Assembly (NCBI GenBank): GCA_022767125.1 | Contig: JALEPZ010000001.1 | Coordinates: 1 to 55,004, forward strand | Direction of reading: 5' to 3' | Source of the DNA: Phocaeicola plebeius | GTDB lineage: Bacteria > Bacteroidota > Bacteroidia > Bacteroidales > Bacteroidaceae | DNA: 55,004 nt | Part shown: positions 46,153 to 54,231 of the stretch, piece after piece | How positions within the stretch are numbered: position 1 is the first letter of the stretch | Layout: each line of letters opens with the position of its first letter | Translations under genes and position numbers: made by a program | The notes under the pieces: model-generated | Told to the model about the DNA's origin: nothing | Database searches by the model: none | What the model saw: only the letters and a program-made list of their open reading frames with translations

Positions 46153-46244
46153 CATTTATTTCTGCTGTCAGCTGAAAAGTTGAACCAGGAATGGGGCTTT
46201 TGGCGAGAACTTTACAACTTATTTATCAATAAAAATACTCTACG

Positions 46245-47267
46245 ATGGGAAAAATTGTAACTTTAGGCGAAATCATGTTGCGGTTGTCGACTCCGGGAAA
46301 CACCCGTTTCGTACAATCCGATAGTTTTGATGTGGTATATGGCGGCGGCGAAGCCAATGTGGCGGTCAGCTGTGCCAACTATGGCCATGATGCCTACTTT
46401 GTCACGAAATTGCCGAAACACGAAATCGGCCAGTCGGCCGTGAACGCCCTGCGCAAATACGGCGTGAAGACCGACTTCATTGCCCGCGGCGGAGACCGTG
46501 TGGGCATTTATTATCTCGAAACCGGCGCTTCCATGCGTCCCAGCAAGGTCATCTACGACCGCGCTCATTCTTCGATTGCCGAAGCCGACCCGAGTGACTT
46601 CGATTTTGATGCCGTAATGGAAGGGGCCGACTGGTTCCACTGGTCGGGCATTACTCCGGCCATTTCCGACAAGGCGGCCGAACTCACCCGCCTGGCCTGT
46701 GAGGCTGCGAAGCGCCACGGCGTCACGGTATCTGTCGACCTGAACTTCCGCAAGAAGCTGTGGACCAAGGAAAAAGCACAGTCCATCATGCGCCCTCTCA
46801 TGCAGTATGTGGATGTCTGCATCGGCAATGAAGAAGATGCCGAACTCTGCCTCGGCTTCAAGCCCGATGCGGATGTGGAAGGCGGCAAGACCGATGCCGA
46901 AGGCTACAAGGGCATCTTTACCGCCATGGCCAAGGAATTCGGCTTCAAGTATGTCATCTCTACGCTGCGCGAATCCTTCTCGGCTACCCACAACGGCTGG
47001 AAGGCCATGATCTACAACGGCGAAGAGTTCTATACTTCCAAGCGCTACGACATCAACCCCATCATCGACCGTGTGGGCGGCGGCGACTCGTTCTCAGGTG
47101 GCATCATCCACGGCCTGCTCACCAAGCCCAACCAGGGGGCTGCCCTCGAATTTGCCGTGGCTGCTTCGGCCCTGAAGCATACTATCAACGGCGACTTCAA
47201 CCTCGTTTCCGCCGAAGAAGTGGAGGCATTGGCCGGTGGCGATGCCAGCGGACGTGTACAGCGTTAA
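46245..47267 (+). CDS. kdgK: 2-Dehydro-3-deoxygluconokinase
   Basis: This 340-residue PfkB-family kinase phosphorylates KDG to KDPG. MGKIVTLGEIMLRLSTPG and YGGGEANVAVSCANYG form the N-terminal sugar site; DRVGGGDSFSGGIIHG (about 279-294) is the PfkB signature with the catalytic Asp, having GGGDSF instead of GAGDAF. The eda gene follows after 38 nt. It stands behind the LacI-type operator. Confidence 0.93.
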   Translation: MGKIVTLGEIMLRLSTPGNTRFVQSDSFDVVYGGGEANVAVSCANYGHDAYFVTKLPKHEIGQSAVNALRKYGVKTDFIARGGDRVGIYYLETGASMRPSKVIYDRAHSSIAEADPSDFDFDAVMEGADWFHWSGITPAISDKAAELTRLACEAAKRHGVTVSVDLNFRKKLWTKEKAQSIMRPLMQYVDVCIGNEEDAELCLGFKPDADVEGGKTDAEGYKGIFTAMAKEFGFKYVISTLRESFSATHNGWKAMIYNGEEFYTSKRYDINPIIDRVGGGDSFSGGIIHGLLTKPNQGAALEFAVAASALKHTINGDFNLVSAEEVEALAGGDASGRVQR

Positions 47268-47305
47268 TTCAACCAATCGTTAATCATTAAGTACGTAATA
47301 TAAAC

Positions 47306-47974
47306 GTGGCAAGATTTGACAAGATAGCCGTGTTGGACAAGATCGGTTCGACCGGCATGGTGCCTGTGTTCTATCACAAGGACGCCGAAGTGGCCAAGAA
47401 AGTAGTAAAGGCCTGTTATGAGGGCGGAGTCCGCGCCTTCGAGTTCACCAACCGTGGCGATTTCGCCCACGAAGTGTTTGCAGAAGTGGTGAAGTTCGCC
47501 GCCAAGGAGTGTCCCGAAATGGCCATGGGCGTAGGCTCTGTTGTTGACCCGGCTACGGCTGCCCTTTACCTGCAGCTTGGGGCCAACTTCATCGTGGGTC
47601 CGCTCTTCAATCCCGAAATTGCCAAGGTCTGCAACCGTCGGCTGGTGGCTTACACTCCCGGTTGCGGCAGTGTGTCCGAAGTAGGTGCTGCCCAGGAAGT
47701 GGGCTGCGACCTCTGCAAGATTTTCCCCGGCGATGTGCTCGGTCCGAAACTGGTGAAGGGGCTGCTGGCTCCGATGCCGTGGTCCAAGCTGATGGTCACC
47801 GGTGGCGTGGAGCCTACTCAGGAGAACCTCACCCAATGGATCAAGGCCGGCGTGTTCTGCGTGGGCATGGGCTCCAAGCTCTTCCCCAAGGACAAGGTGG
47901 CTGCCGAAGACTGGGCCTACGTCACGGACAAGTGTCGGGAAGCGCTGGGCTACATTGCTGAAGCCCGGAAATAA
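47306..47974 (+). CDS. eda: KDPG/KHG aldolase (2-dehydro-3-deoxyphosphogluconate aldolase)
   Basis: This 222-residue class I aldolase splits KDPG into pyruvate and glyceraldehyde 3-phosphate. Catalytic residues lie in AFEFTNRG (Glu) and [16 protein letters not shown] (Schiff-base Lys about 138). [16 protein letters not shown] is the phosphate site. The start is GTG at 47306; no in-frame ATG fits. With uxaA and kdgK it completes the altronate-to-pyruvate route. Confidence 0.93.
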   Translation: MARFDKIAVLDKIGSTGMVPVFYHKDAEVAKKVVKACYEGGVRAFEFTNRGDFAHEVFAEVVKFAAKECPEMAMGVGSVVDPATAALYLQLGANFIVGPLFNPEIAKVCNRRLVAYTPGCGSVSEVGAAQEVGCDLCKIFPGDVLGPKLVKGLLAPMPWSKLMVTGGVEPTQENLTQWIKAGVFCVGMGSKLFPKDKVAAEDWAYVTDKCREALGYIAEARK

Positions 47975-48019
47975 GTCCAGGGAACTATTTCATTTTGTTT
48001 AAAGGTGTATAAAGCGGAA

Positions 48020-48055
48020 AACGTCGCAGGGGAAACTTCCCTTGCGGCGTTTTTT
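48020..48055 (+). terminator. Terminator of kdgK-eda
   Basis: AACGTCGCAGGGGAA pairs with TTCCCTTGCGGCGTT (two non-canonical positions) around a short loop and runs into TTTTTT. It lies about 45 nt after the eda stop. Confidence 0.85.
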
Positions 48056-48060
48056 CATGA

Positions 48061-48122
48061 GAGGGTGTGTCAAATTCAGCATCGCCTATCTAATTGTCAT
48101 CCTTTTATTTTCACACACCCTC
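48061..48122. repeat. Palindromic repeat family A, copy 4 (62 bp, mostly deleted)
   Basis: It begins GAGGGTGTGTCAAATTCAGC, keeps ATCGCCTATCTAATTGTCAT, then jumps to TTTTCACACACCCTC. The right end has TCACACA where the others read TGACACA. The whole central hairpin is gone. It lies just behind the eda terminator, between eda and the convergent gcvP. Confidence 0.8.
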
Positions 48123-48154
48123 ATGGATATATAACTACCTGTTTCACACAGCGC

Positions 48155-51004
48155 TTACTCCTCAAATCTGCCGTAGCGGGTCGGCAGCAGCTTGCGGTCA
48201 CCCAGCGTATTGTCCACGCGTGCCACGTTCACCCAGAACTTGTTGTCGCGGACACTCCCGATGGGGTACGCCGCCTTCTCGCGGCTGTAGGCATGGTGCC
48301 ATTCGCCCACTATCTCATATTCCGGATGCGGAGCATTCACCAGCACGTTGTCTTCCTTCGACGCCTCGCCGTTCTCCACCTCCTTGATTTCCTGCCAGAT
48401 GGCCAGCATCGTGTCCACGAAATTGTCCAGTTCCGCCTTGCTCTCGCTCTCGGTCGGCTCAATCATCAGCGTACCATGAACGGGGAAGGAGAGGGTAGGA
48501 GCATGATAGCCGTAGTCCATCAGCCGCTTGGCGATATCGTTCTCGCTGATGCCACTCTTCTCGTGGATGGGCCGGCATTCCAGAATCATCTCGTGGCCCA
48601 CATAGCCCGTCGTCCCGCTGTAGACAATGCCGTAGGTATCCTTCAGCCGGGCTGCCAGGTAGTTGGCGTTCAGGATGGCCGTCTTCGTGGCCTGCTCCAG
48701 TCCTGCGGTGCCCATCATGCAGATGTAGGCATACGTGATGGGCAGGATGCCGGCACTGCCGAACGGAGCGGCAGCCACCTCATTGCGGTCGTTCCCGAAC
48801 AGGGAATGTCCCGGCAGGAAGGGCAGCAGATGTTCGCGCACGCACACGGGTCCCACTCCCGGGCCGCCGCCGCCGTGCGGACTGGCAAAGGTCTTGTGCA
48901 GGTTCAGGTGGCACACGTCGGCCCCGATGGTGCCCGGATTGGTCAGTCCCACCTGCGCGTTCATGTTGGCTCCGTCCATATACACCTGCGCCCCGCAGCG
49001 GTGGATAATCTGGCAGATTTCCACGATGTCCGCCTCGAAGATGCCGTGGGTCGACGGATAGGTAATCATCAGGGCCGCCAGTTCGTCCTTGTGAGCCTCA
49101 GCCTTCCGGCGCAGGTCTTCCACATCCACGTTCCCCCGCTCGTCGCAGGCGCAGGTCAGGGTCTGGTAGCCGGCCTGTACGGCCGACGCCGGGTTAGTGC
49201 CGTGGGCCGATGCCGGAATCAGAATCAGGTTCCGGTGTCCCTGCCCGATGCTCTCCAGGTAGCTGCGGATGATGCGCAGTCCCGTATATTCGCCGGCGGC
49301 GCCCGAGTTGGGCTGCAGCGTCACGCCCTGGAATCCCGTGATGGTCTTCAGCTGTTCCGACAGGTTCTCGATGAGCTGTCGGTAGCCTTGCGCCTGGTCT
49401 TCCGGCACCAGCGGATGGAGGTTCATCCAGGCCGCCTGGCTCAGCGGCAGCATTTCCGAGGCGGCGTTCAGCTTCATGGTGCACGAGCCGAGCGAAATCA
49501 TGGAGTGGGTCAGCGAGATGTCCTTGCGGTCCAGCCGCTTGATGTAGCGCATCATCTCCGTTTCGGTATGGTAGCGGTTGAACACCTCGTGGGTCAGGAA
49601 CGACGTGCGGCGGCGCAGGTCGCGGTTCAGCGACGAAGCTTCGGGGATGTCGGCCGTTTCCTGCACCGGTTCTTCGGCGGCGATGGCAAAGATGGCCAGC
49701 AGGCGGTTGGCATCGGCCACGGTGGTGGCTTCGTCGATGCTCAGGCCCACCTCCCCGTTCTCGAAGTAGCGCAGGTTCACTTCCTTGCTCAAGGCGATGG
49801 TGCGGATTTTCTGCGGCGACACGTGGTCGGGCAAGGCTAGTCGGAGGGTGTCGAAGAAGAGGCTGTTCTTCTGGGTGTAGCCCAGATGCGTCAGCTGCTT
49901 GTTCAGCCAGGTGGCGATGCTGTGGATGCGCTTGGCAATGTCCTTGATGCCTTCCGGGCCGTGGTAGATGGCATAGAAGCCGGCCATGCTAGCCAGCAAT
50001 GCCTGGGCCGTACAGATGTTCGAGGTGGCCTTCTCGCGCTTGATGTGCTGTTCGCGGGTCTGCAGGGCCATGCGGTAGCACAGGTGGCCATACTTGTCCT
50101 TCGACAGGCCGATGATGCGTCCCGGTATGTTGCGTTTGTATGCTTCCAGCGTAGCGAAATAGGCGGCCGACGGTCCGCCGTAGAACATCGGGATTCCCAG
50201 CCGCTGCGTGCTGCCGAACACGATGTCGGCCCCCCATTCGCCGGGAGGCACTAGCAGGGCCAGGCTCAGGATGTCGGCATCCACCGCCACCTTGGCGCCC
50301 GCTTCGTGGGCCTTGGCGGTAAATCCGCGGTAGTCCTCGATGCTGCCGCTGTTGTTAGGATACTGGAGGATGCAGCCGAAGATGTCGGGGGTCAGTTCCA
50401 CGTCGCGGTAGCTGCCCGTGCGGATCACGATGCCCTGGGGGGCGGTGCGCGTGCGCAGCACGGCCAGGTTCTGCGGGAAGATCTCTTCGTCCACAAAGAG
50501 GACGTTCGCCCCGGCCTTCTGCTGGGCGCGGCTGCGGAGTCCGTACATCATGGTGGCCGCTTCGGCCGCTGCTGTCGCTTCGTCCAGCAGCGAGCAGTTG
50601 GCCAGCGGCATGGCCGTGAGGTCGCTCACCACCGTCTGGAAGTTGAGCAGGGCCTCCAGTCGTCCCTGCGAGATTTCCGTCTGGTAGGGCGTGTACGACG
50701 TGTACCATACGGGGTTCTCGAACACGTTGCGCTGGATGACGGCCGGGGTGACCGAATCATACCAGCCCTGTCCGATGTACGTCTTGTACAGCTTGTTCTG
50801 TGCGGCAAGGTGCGCAATGTGTCCGGCAAATTCCCGTTCGGTCATGGCCGGAGCCAGTCCGAGGGGTTCCTTCAGCCGGATCTGTCGGGGGATGGTCTTG
50901 TCAATCAGTTCGTCCAAGGTCTCCACGCCGATGGCTGCCAGCATGTCGGGAAGTTCTGTTTCCGAAATGCCATTGTGGCGGTTGGCAAAAACGTCTGTTT
51001 TCAT
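48155..51004 (-). CDS. gcvP: Glycine dehydrogenase (decarboxylating), P protein
   Basis: This 949-residue homodimeric-type P protein decarboxylates glycine and passes the aminomethyl group to lipoyl-GcvH. The start FANRHNGISETELPDML and the PLP-lysine motif NLHKTFASPHGGGGPG (about 700) are diagnostic; both halves of the fold are complete. gcvT and gcvH are not in the window. It is last in a leftward run (DUF3298 gene, rsmG, MBL, gcvP) with 12, 12 and 33 nt gaps. Confidence 0.96.
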   Translation of the reverse strand: MKTDVFANRHNGISETELPDMLAAIGVETLDELIDKTIPRQIRLKEPLGLAPAMTEREFAGHIAHLAAQNKLYKTYIGQGWYDSVTPAVIQRNVFENPVWYTSYTPYQTEISQGRLEALLNFQTVVSDLTAMPLANCSLLDEATAAAEAATMMYGLRSRAQQKAGANVLFVDEEIFPQNLAVLRTRTAPQGIVIRTGSYRDVELTPDIFGCILQYPNNSGSIEDYRGFTAKAHEAGAKVAVDADILSLALLVPPGEWGADIVFGSTQRLGIPMFYGGPSAAYFATLEAYKRNIPGRIIGLSKDKYGHLCYRMALQTREQHIKREKATSNICTAQALLASMAGFYAIYHGPEGIKDIAKRIHSIATWLNKQLTHLGYTQKNSLFFDTLRLALPDHVSPQKIRTIALSKEVNLRYFENGEVGLSIDEATTVADANRLLAIFAIAAEEPVQETADIPEASSLNRDLRRRTSFLTHEVFNRYHTETEMMRYIKRLDRKDISLTHSMISLGSCTMKLNAASEMLPLSQAAWMNLHPLVPEDQAQGYRQLIENLSEQLKTITGFQGVTLQPNSGAAGEYTGLRIIRSYLESIGQGHRNLILIPASAHGTNPASAVQAGYQTLTCACDERGNVDVEDLRRKAEAHKDELAALMITYPSTHGIFEADIVEICQIIHRCGAQVYMDGANMNAQVGLTNPGTIGADVCHLNLHKTFASPHGGGGPGVGPVCVREHLLPFLPGHSLFGNDRNEVAAAPFGSAGILPITYAYICMMGTAGLEQATKTAILNANYLAARLKDTYGIVYSGTTGYVGHEMILECRPIHEKSGISENDIAKRLMDYGYHAPTLSFPVHGTLMIEPTESESKAELDNFVDTMLAIWQEIKEVENGEASKEDNVLVNAPHPEYEIVGEWHHAYSREKAAYPIGSVRDNKFWVNVARVDNTLGDRKLLPTRYGRFEE

Positions 51005-51037
51005 GTATAGGCTTTTAAGTTCTTTGAGAGTGTTTTG

Positions 51038-51676
51038 TTATCTGAAATAAGGGTTGTCTTTCATCTCTTTGCCGATGGTGGTGGACTCGTCGTGTCCGGG
51101 GTAGACCACCGTTTCGGGCGGCAGGGTGAAGAGGCGGCTGCGGATGGCCTCGCGCAGCTCGTCAAAGCTGCCTCCCGCCAGGTCCGTCCGTCCGATGCTG
51201 CCCTGGAAAAGCGAGTCGCCGCTGAACAGGCAGCCGTCTTCGGCATTGTAGAAGGCCATGCCGCCGGGCGAGTGGCCGGGAATGGCGATGGCCTGCAGCT
51301 TCGTGTGGCCGAACTCCACCACATCGCCCTGCTTCAGGTAGCCGCCCAGTGCCACGGTGGGTTCGTTGATCTCGAATCCGAACATCCGGCATTGGGCCGG
51401 TGCCTGCTCCAGCAGGAACTCGTCGGCAGCGTTTGCCTGCGGCCGGATTCCCCAGGTGCGGTAGACAAAGGCATTGCCGAACAGGTGGTCGAAGTGGAGA
51501 TGGGTGTTGAGCAACACTTTCGGCTGCAGCCCGTTGCTGTCGATGAAGCGTTTCAGGGTCTGCTGCTCGTTGGCGGTGAAGCAGCCCGCGTCAATCAGGG
51601 CCGCCTCGTTTGTTTCGTCCCACAACACGTAGGTGTTGACCGGGAGCATATTAAATTCAAACCGTTTGATTTTCAT
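51038..51676 (-). CDS. Metallo-beta-lactamase-fold hydrolase (glyoxalase II-like)
   Basis: The protein has 212 residues without a signal peptide. The metal-binding motif THLHFDHLFGN (about 58-68), PGHSPGGMAFY, FSGDSLFQGSIGRTDLAGG and YPGHDEST are all in place. This is the small GloB-like group, acting on thioesters such as S-lactoylglutathione or related compounds; the substrate in Bacteroidales is unclear. It lies between rsmG and gcvP in one transcript. Confidence 0.88.
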   Translation of the reverse strand: MKIKRFEFNMLPVNTYVLWDETNEAALIDAGCFTANEQQTLKRFIDSNGLQPKVLLNTHLHFDHLFGNAFVYRTWGIRPQANAADEFLLEQAPAQCRMFGFEINEPTVALGGYLKQGDVVEFGHTKLQAIAIPGHSPGGMAFYNAEDGCLFSGDSLFQGSIGRTDLAGGSFDELREAIRSRLFTLPPETVVYPGHDESTTIGKEMKDNPYFR

Positions 51677-51688
51677 AGATCTTACAGA

Positions 51689-52318
51689 TTATTGTCGGGA
51701 AATGGGTACATAAACCACTTTCTTGGTCTCGAAATACGTTTCGCTGAAAAAGTCGCTCAGGTCGGTGATGACGGCCTTCCGCTTCACGGGCAGCACCTCG
51801 CGCTCCAGTTCGCCGCCCTTCAGGCAAATCAGTCCGTTGGACAGGGCATTCTTCTGTTCAGACGCGATGTTCTTCCTCACGATTTTCAGCAGGTCGGCCA
51901 GGGGCATCACGGCCCGGCTCACCACGAAGTCGAACAGCTGTTTCTCTTCCTCGGCCCGGCAGTGGCGGGTCGTCACGTTCTCCAGTCCGATGGCCGAGGC
52001 AATCTCCGTCGCCACCTTCACCTTCTTGCCGATGCTGTCCACCAGGTGAAACTGCGTGTCGGGGAAGACGATGGCCAGGGGAATGCCCGGAAAGCCGCCC
52101 CCTGTGCCCAGGTCCATCACCCGGGTGCCGGGGCTGAAATGGACAAAGCGGGCAATGCCCAGCGAGTGGAGCACATGGTGTTCGTAGAGGTTCGTGATGT
52201 CCTTGCGCGAAATCACGTTGATTTTGCTGTTCCAGTCGGTATAGAGGTCATACAGGGCGGCCATCTGTTCTTTCTGCCGGCCGGTCAGTTGCGGAAAATA
52301 GCGGAGTAGCTGGTCCAT
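51689..52318 (-). CDS. rsmG: 16S rRNA (guanine527-N7) methyltransferase
   Basis: This 209-residue SAM-dependent enzyme has the SAM loop MDLGTGGGFPGIPLAI (about 67-82), FHLVDSIGKKVKVA and CRAEEE, with the NVISRKDITNLYEHHVLHSL start of RsmG. It methylates G527 in the 530 loop of 16S rRNA; loss in other bacteria gives low-level streptomycin resistance. It starts 12 nt after the DUF3298 gene ends. Confidence 0.95.
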   Translation of the reverse strand: MDQLLRYFPQLTGRQKEQMAALYDLYTDWNSKINVISRKDITNLYEHHVLHSLGIARFVHFSPGTRVMDLGTGGGFPGIPLAIVFPDTQFHLVDSIGKKVKVATEIASAIGLENVTTRHCRAEEEKQLFDFVVSRAVMPLADLLKIVRKNIASEQKNALSNGLICLKGGELEREVLPVKRKAVITDLSDFFSETYFETKKVVYVPISRQ

Positions 52319-52330
52319 AGGCGTTGCGGG

Positions 52331-53191
52331 TTAGTTCAGGGATTTCAGGTAAGGGGTCAGCTCTTCGTTGGTCACGTCGAGCAGGAAGTCGCCGGCCGAG
52401 TAGGGAGCGATGTCGTAGCGGTTGAAGACGAAGGTGACATGGTCTTCCTTCAGGAAGAAGTTGTCGGGGACAAAGAGTCCGCCGTCGTTCAGCAGCATCC
52501 CGTTCTCCTGCAGGCCCTCTGCCGAGGTGATGGTGTCGGTCTCCAGCCGGCGGTTGGCTTCGGCAATCAGCTCTTTCAGGATGAGGCGGCAGATGTCGCT
52601 CTCGTGGTTCAGGTCGAACACCTCCTCCTTGCTATAGATGTGTCCGTTCTCCGTGTCGATGTTCATGCACTGGCGGTAGGTCATGGGGTGCGCTCCTCCC
52701 GTGTAGGCGAAGCTCAGCACCGAGAAGTTCCAGATGGTTCCCTTCCCCGGCAGCAGCTGGGTCTGGAAGTCGAACTCGTAGTTGTACCACATGGGCAGGT
52801 CCTTCGGTGCCGTCCCCCGGGCCATGTCCTCGCGGTAGAGGGCCTCCACATCCTCGCGGTAGTCCGACAGATAGTTGGCAGCCAGTTTCTTCACGAAGTC
52901 GGCCGGTGCCAGTCCTTCATACTGTTCTCCGAAACCGGCCTTCCTCAGCCGGCCGTTGAGCCAGTGGGCCAGCGTGTCGTCCGCGGCCGACGGGCGGAAG
53001 AAGACATAGCTGCACGACAGGCTGCAGGCCGGTCCCTCTCCGTTCTCGTTCAGCCGGCACACCGTGTCCAGGCGCAGGCTGTCGGTCTGCCGGCTGGCAT
53101 TTTGGCGGCTCCCACTGCACGAGGGGAACAAAAAGTTAGCGCATACGCATCCTATGGCAAAAGGAAGCAGGTATTTTTTGGTATTCATCAT
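52331..53191 (-). CDS. DUF3298 (RsiV-like) lipoprotein
   Basis: The protein has 286 residues and starts with a lipoprotein signal (LLPFAIGCVCANFLFPSC, lipidated Cys about 25). The middle resembles DUF4163 (VCRLNENGEGPACSLSCSY), and the end the DUF3298 fold shared with the anti-sigma factor RsiV (VTFVFNRYDIAPYSAGDFLL). There is no membrane or cytoplasmic anti-sigma part, so it is probably a periplasmic-facing lipoprotein of unknown function. It leads the leftward transcript and is divergent from lipB. Confidence 0.8.
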   Translation of the reverse strand: MMNTKKYLLPFAIGCVCANFLFPSCSGSRQNASRQTDSLRLDTVCRLNENGEGPACSLSCSYVFFRPSAADDTLAHWLNGRLRKAGFGEQYEGLAPADFVKKLAANYLSDYREDVEALYREDMARGTAPKDLPMWYNYEFDFQTQLLPGKGTIWNFSVLSFAYTGGAHPMTYRQCMNIDTENGHIYSKEEVFDLNHESDICRLILKELIAEANRRLETDTITSAEGLQENGMLLNDGGLFVPDNFFLKEDHVTFVFNRYDIAPYSAGDFLLDVTNEELTPYLKSLN

Positions 53192-53235
53192 CTTTTCTTC
53201 TGTTTTAAGCGGTTGTCAGCAATGCTGCGTATGGA

Positions 53236-53243
53236 CAAATATA
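53236..53243 (-). promoter_or_regulatory. DUF3298-rsmG-MBL-gcvP promoter -7 box (TATATTTG)
   Basis: TATATTTGTCC on the minus strand lies about 45 nt before the first gene. Confidence 0.5.
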
Positions 53244-53298
53244 CGACTTCTTCTTGAATAATGGCTCAAAAAAAAAGAGAAAAAATCCCTAAATTCGT

Positions 53299-53315
53299 CT
53301 CTGGCAAAGCCAGAG
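53299..53315. promoter_or_regulatory. Palindrome upstream of the lipB promoter
   Basis: CTCTGGC-AAA-GCCAGAG is a perfect 7-bp inverted repeat 7 bp before the lipB -7 box, covering the -33 zone. It could be a repressor site; it cannot terminate a known upstream gene because the next gene is divergent. Confidence 0.3.
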
Positions 53316-53321
53316 GTCTGC

Positions 53322-53329
53322 TATTTTTG
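53322..53329 (+). promoter_or_regulatory. lipB promoter -7 box (TATTTTTG)
   Basis: TATTTTTGCC lies 38 nt before the lipB ATG. A second, poorer box (TATCTTCG) follows at 53332. Confidence 0.45.
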
Positions 53330-53366
53330 CCTATCTTCGCAACCGACAAGAAAAAGCAACGATACG

Positions 53367-54056
53367 ATGGATTTGAAGACTGAAGCATGGGGCCTGGTGC
53401 CCTACAAGGAAGCGTGGGAGCGGCAGACGCTCCTGTTCGACCGGCTGGTGGCCGCCAAGCAGGCCGGCCAGCCGTATGTGAACCGGCTGGTGTTCTGTGA
53501 GCATCCGCATGTATATACGCTGGGCCGTCACGGCAAGGCGGGCAACCTGCTGATGGGGGAGGAGCAGTTGCGGCGCATTCATGCCGAGCTGTTCCACATC
53601 GACCGGGGCGGTGACATCACGTACCACGGACCGGGTCAGCTGGTCTGTTATCCCATCCTGAACCTGGAGGAAGCGCAGCTGGGCCTGAAGGAATACATCC
53701 ATCGGCTGGAGGAGGCCGTCATCCGGGTCTGCGCGTCGTATGGGGTGACAGCCGGACGGGTAGAGGGGGCTACAGGAGTGTGGCTCGACACCGGAACGCC
53801 CCGTGAACGCAAGATCTGTGCTATCGGAGTGAGGAGCAGCCATTTCGTCACCATGCACGGGCTGGCGCTCAATGTGAACACCAATCTGGATTATTTCCGC
53901 TATATCCACCCCTGCGGATTCATCGACAAGGGCGTCACTTCGCTGCAGCGCGAGACGGGGCACGAAATCGCGATGAAGGAAGTGGTGCAGCGGTTGGATG
54001 CCGCCTTGCGCGAGTTGCTCGGGCGGGTGTGTTTGCACAACAAACAACAATCTTGA
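53367..54056 (+). CDS. lipB: Lipoyl(octanoyl) transferase
   Basis: This 229-residue enzyme transfers octanoyl from acyl carrier protein to lipoyl domains such as GcvH. RGGDITYHGPGQLVCYPIL, RKICAIGVRSSHFVTMHG (catalytic Lys) and HPCGFIDKGVTSL (catalytic Cys about 182) are intact. lipA is not in the window. It neighbours the gcvP transcript, whose partner GcvH needs lipoate, though the two are divergent. Confidence 0.95.
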   Translation: MDLKTEAWGLVPYKEAWERQTLLFDRLVAAKQAGQPYVNRLVFCEHPHVYTLGRHGKAGNLLMGEEQLRRIHAELFHIDRGGDITYHGPGQLVCYPILNLEEAQLGLKEYIHRLEEAVIRVCASYGVTAGRVEGATGVWLDTGTPRERKICAIGVRSSHFVTMHGLALNVNTNLDYFRYIHPCGFIDKGVTSLQRETGHEIAMKEVVQRLDAALRELLGRVCLHNKQQS

Positions 54057-54104
54057 AGTGCGTCAAATATATCTGCCGTGATCTACGAATATAACTGCAC
54101 CACT

Positions 54105-54147
54105 GATAAGGTTAATACCTTACGGCTGAAAGGTTATTAACCTTATC
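54105..54147. terminator. Hairpin between lipB and the MutS-like gene
   Basis: GATAAGGTTAATA (54105-54117) pairs perfectly with TATTAACCTTATC (54135-54147), and an inner CCTT/AAGG extends it. There is no T-run. It may end lipB or be a binding site before the next gene. Confidence 0.5.
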
Positions 54148-54231
54148 GGCAATGAAGCCAACATGCACAGGCCACGCAGCAATATTCTTTTATCACTGAT
54201 TAACCGTAACTTTATACTTTATTTGGTCACA

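Noticed and set aside
48005-49840. 611-codon open frame antisense to gcvP
   Set aside because: It runs through the family A repeat and into a highly conserved gene; no start signal.
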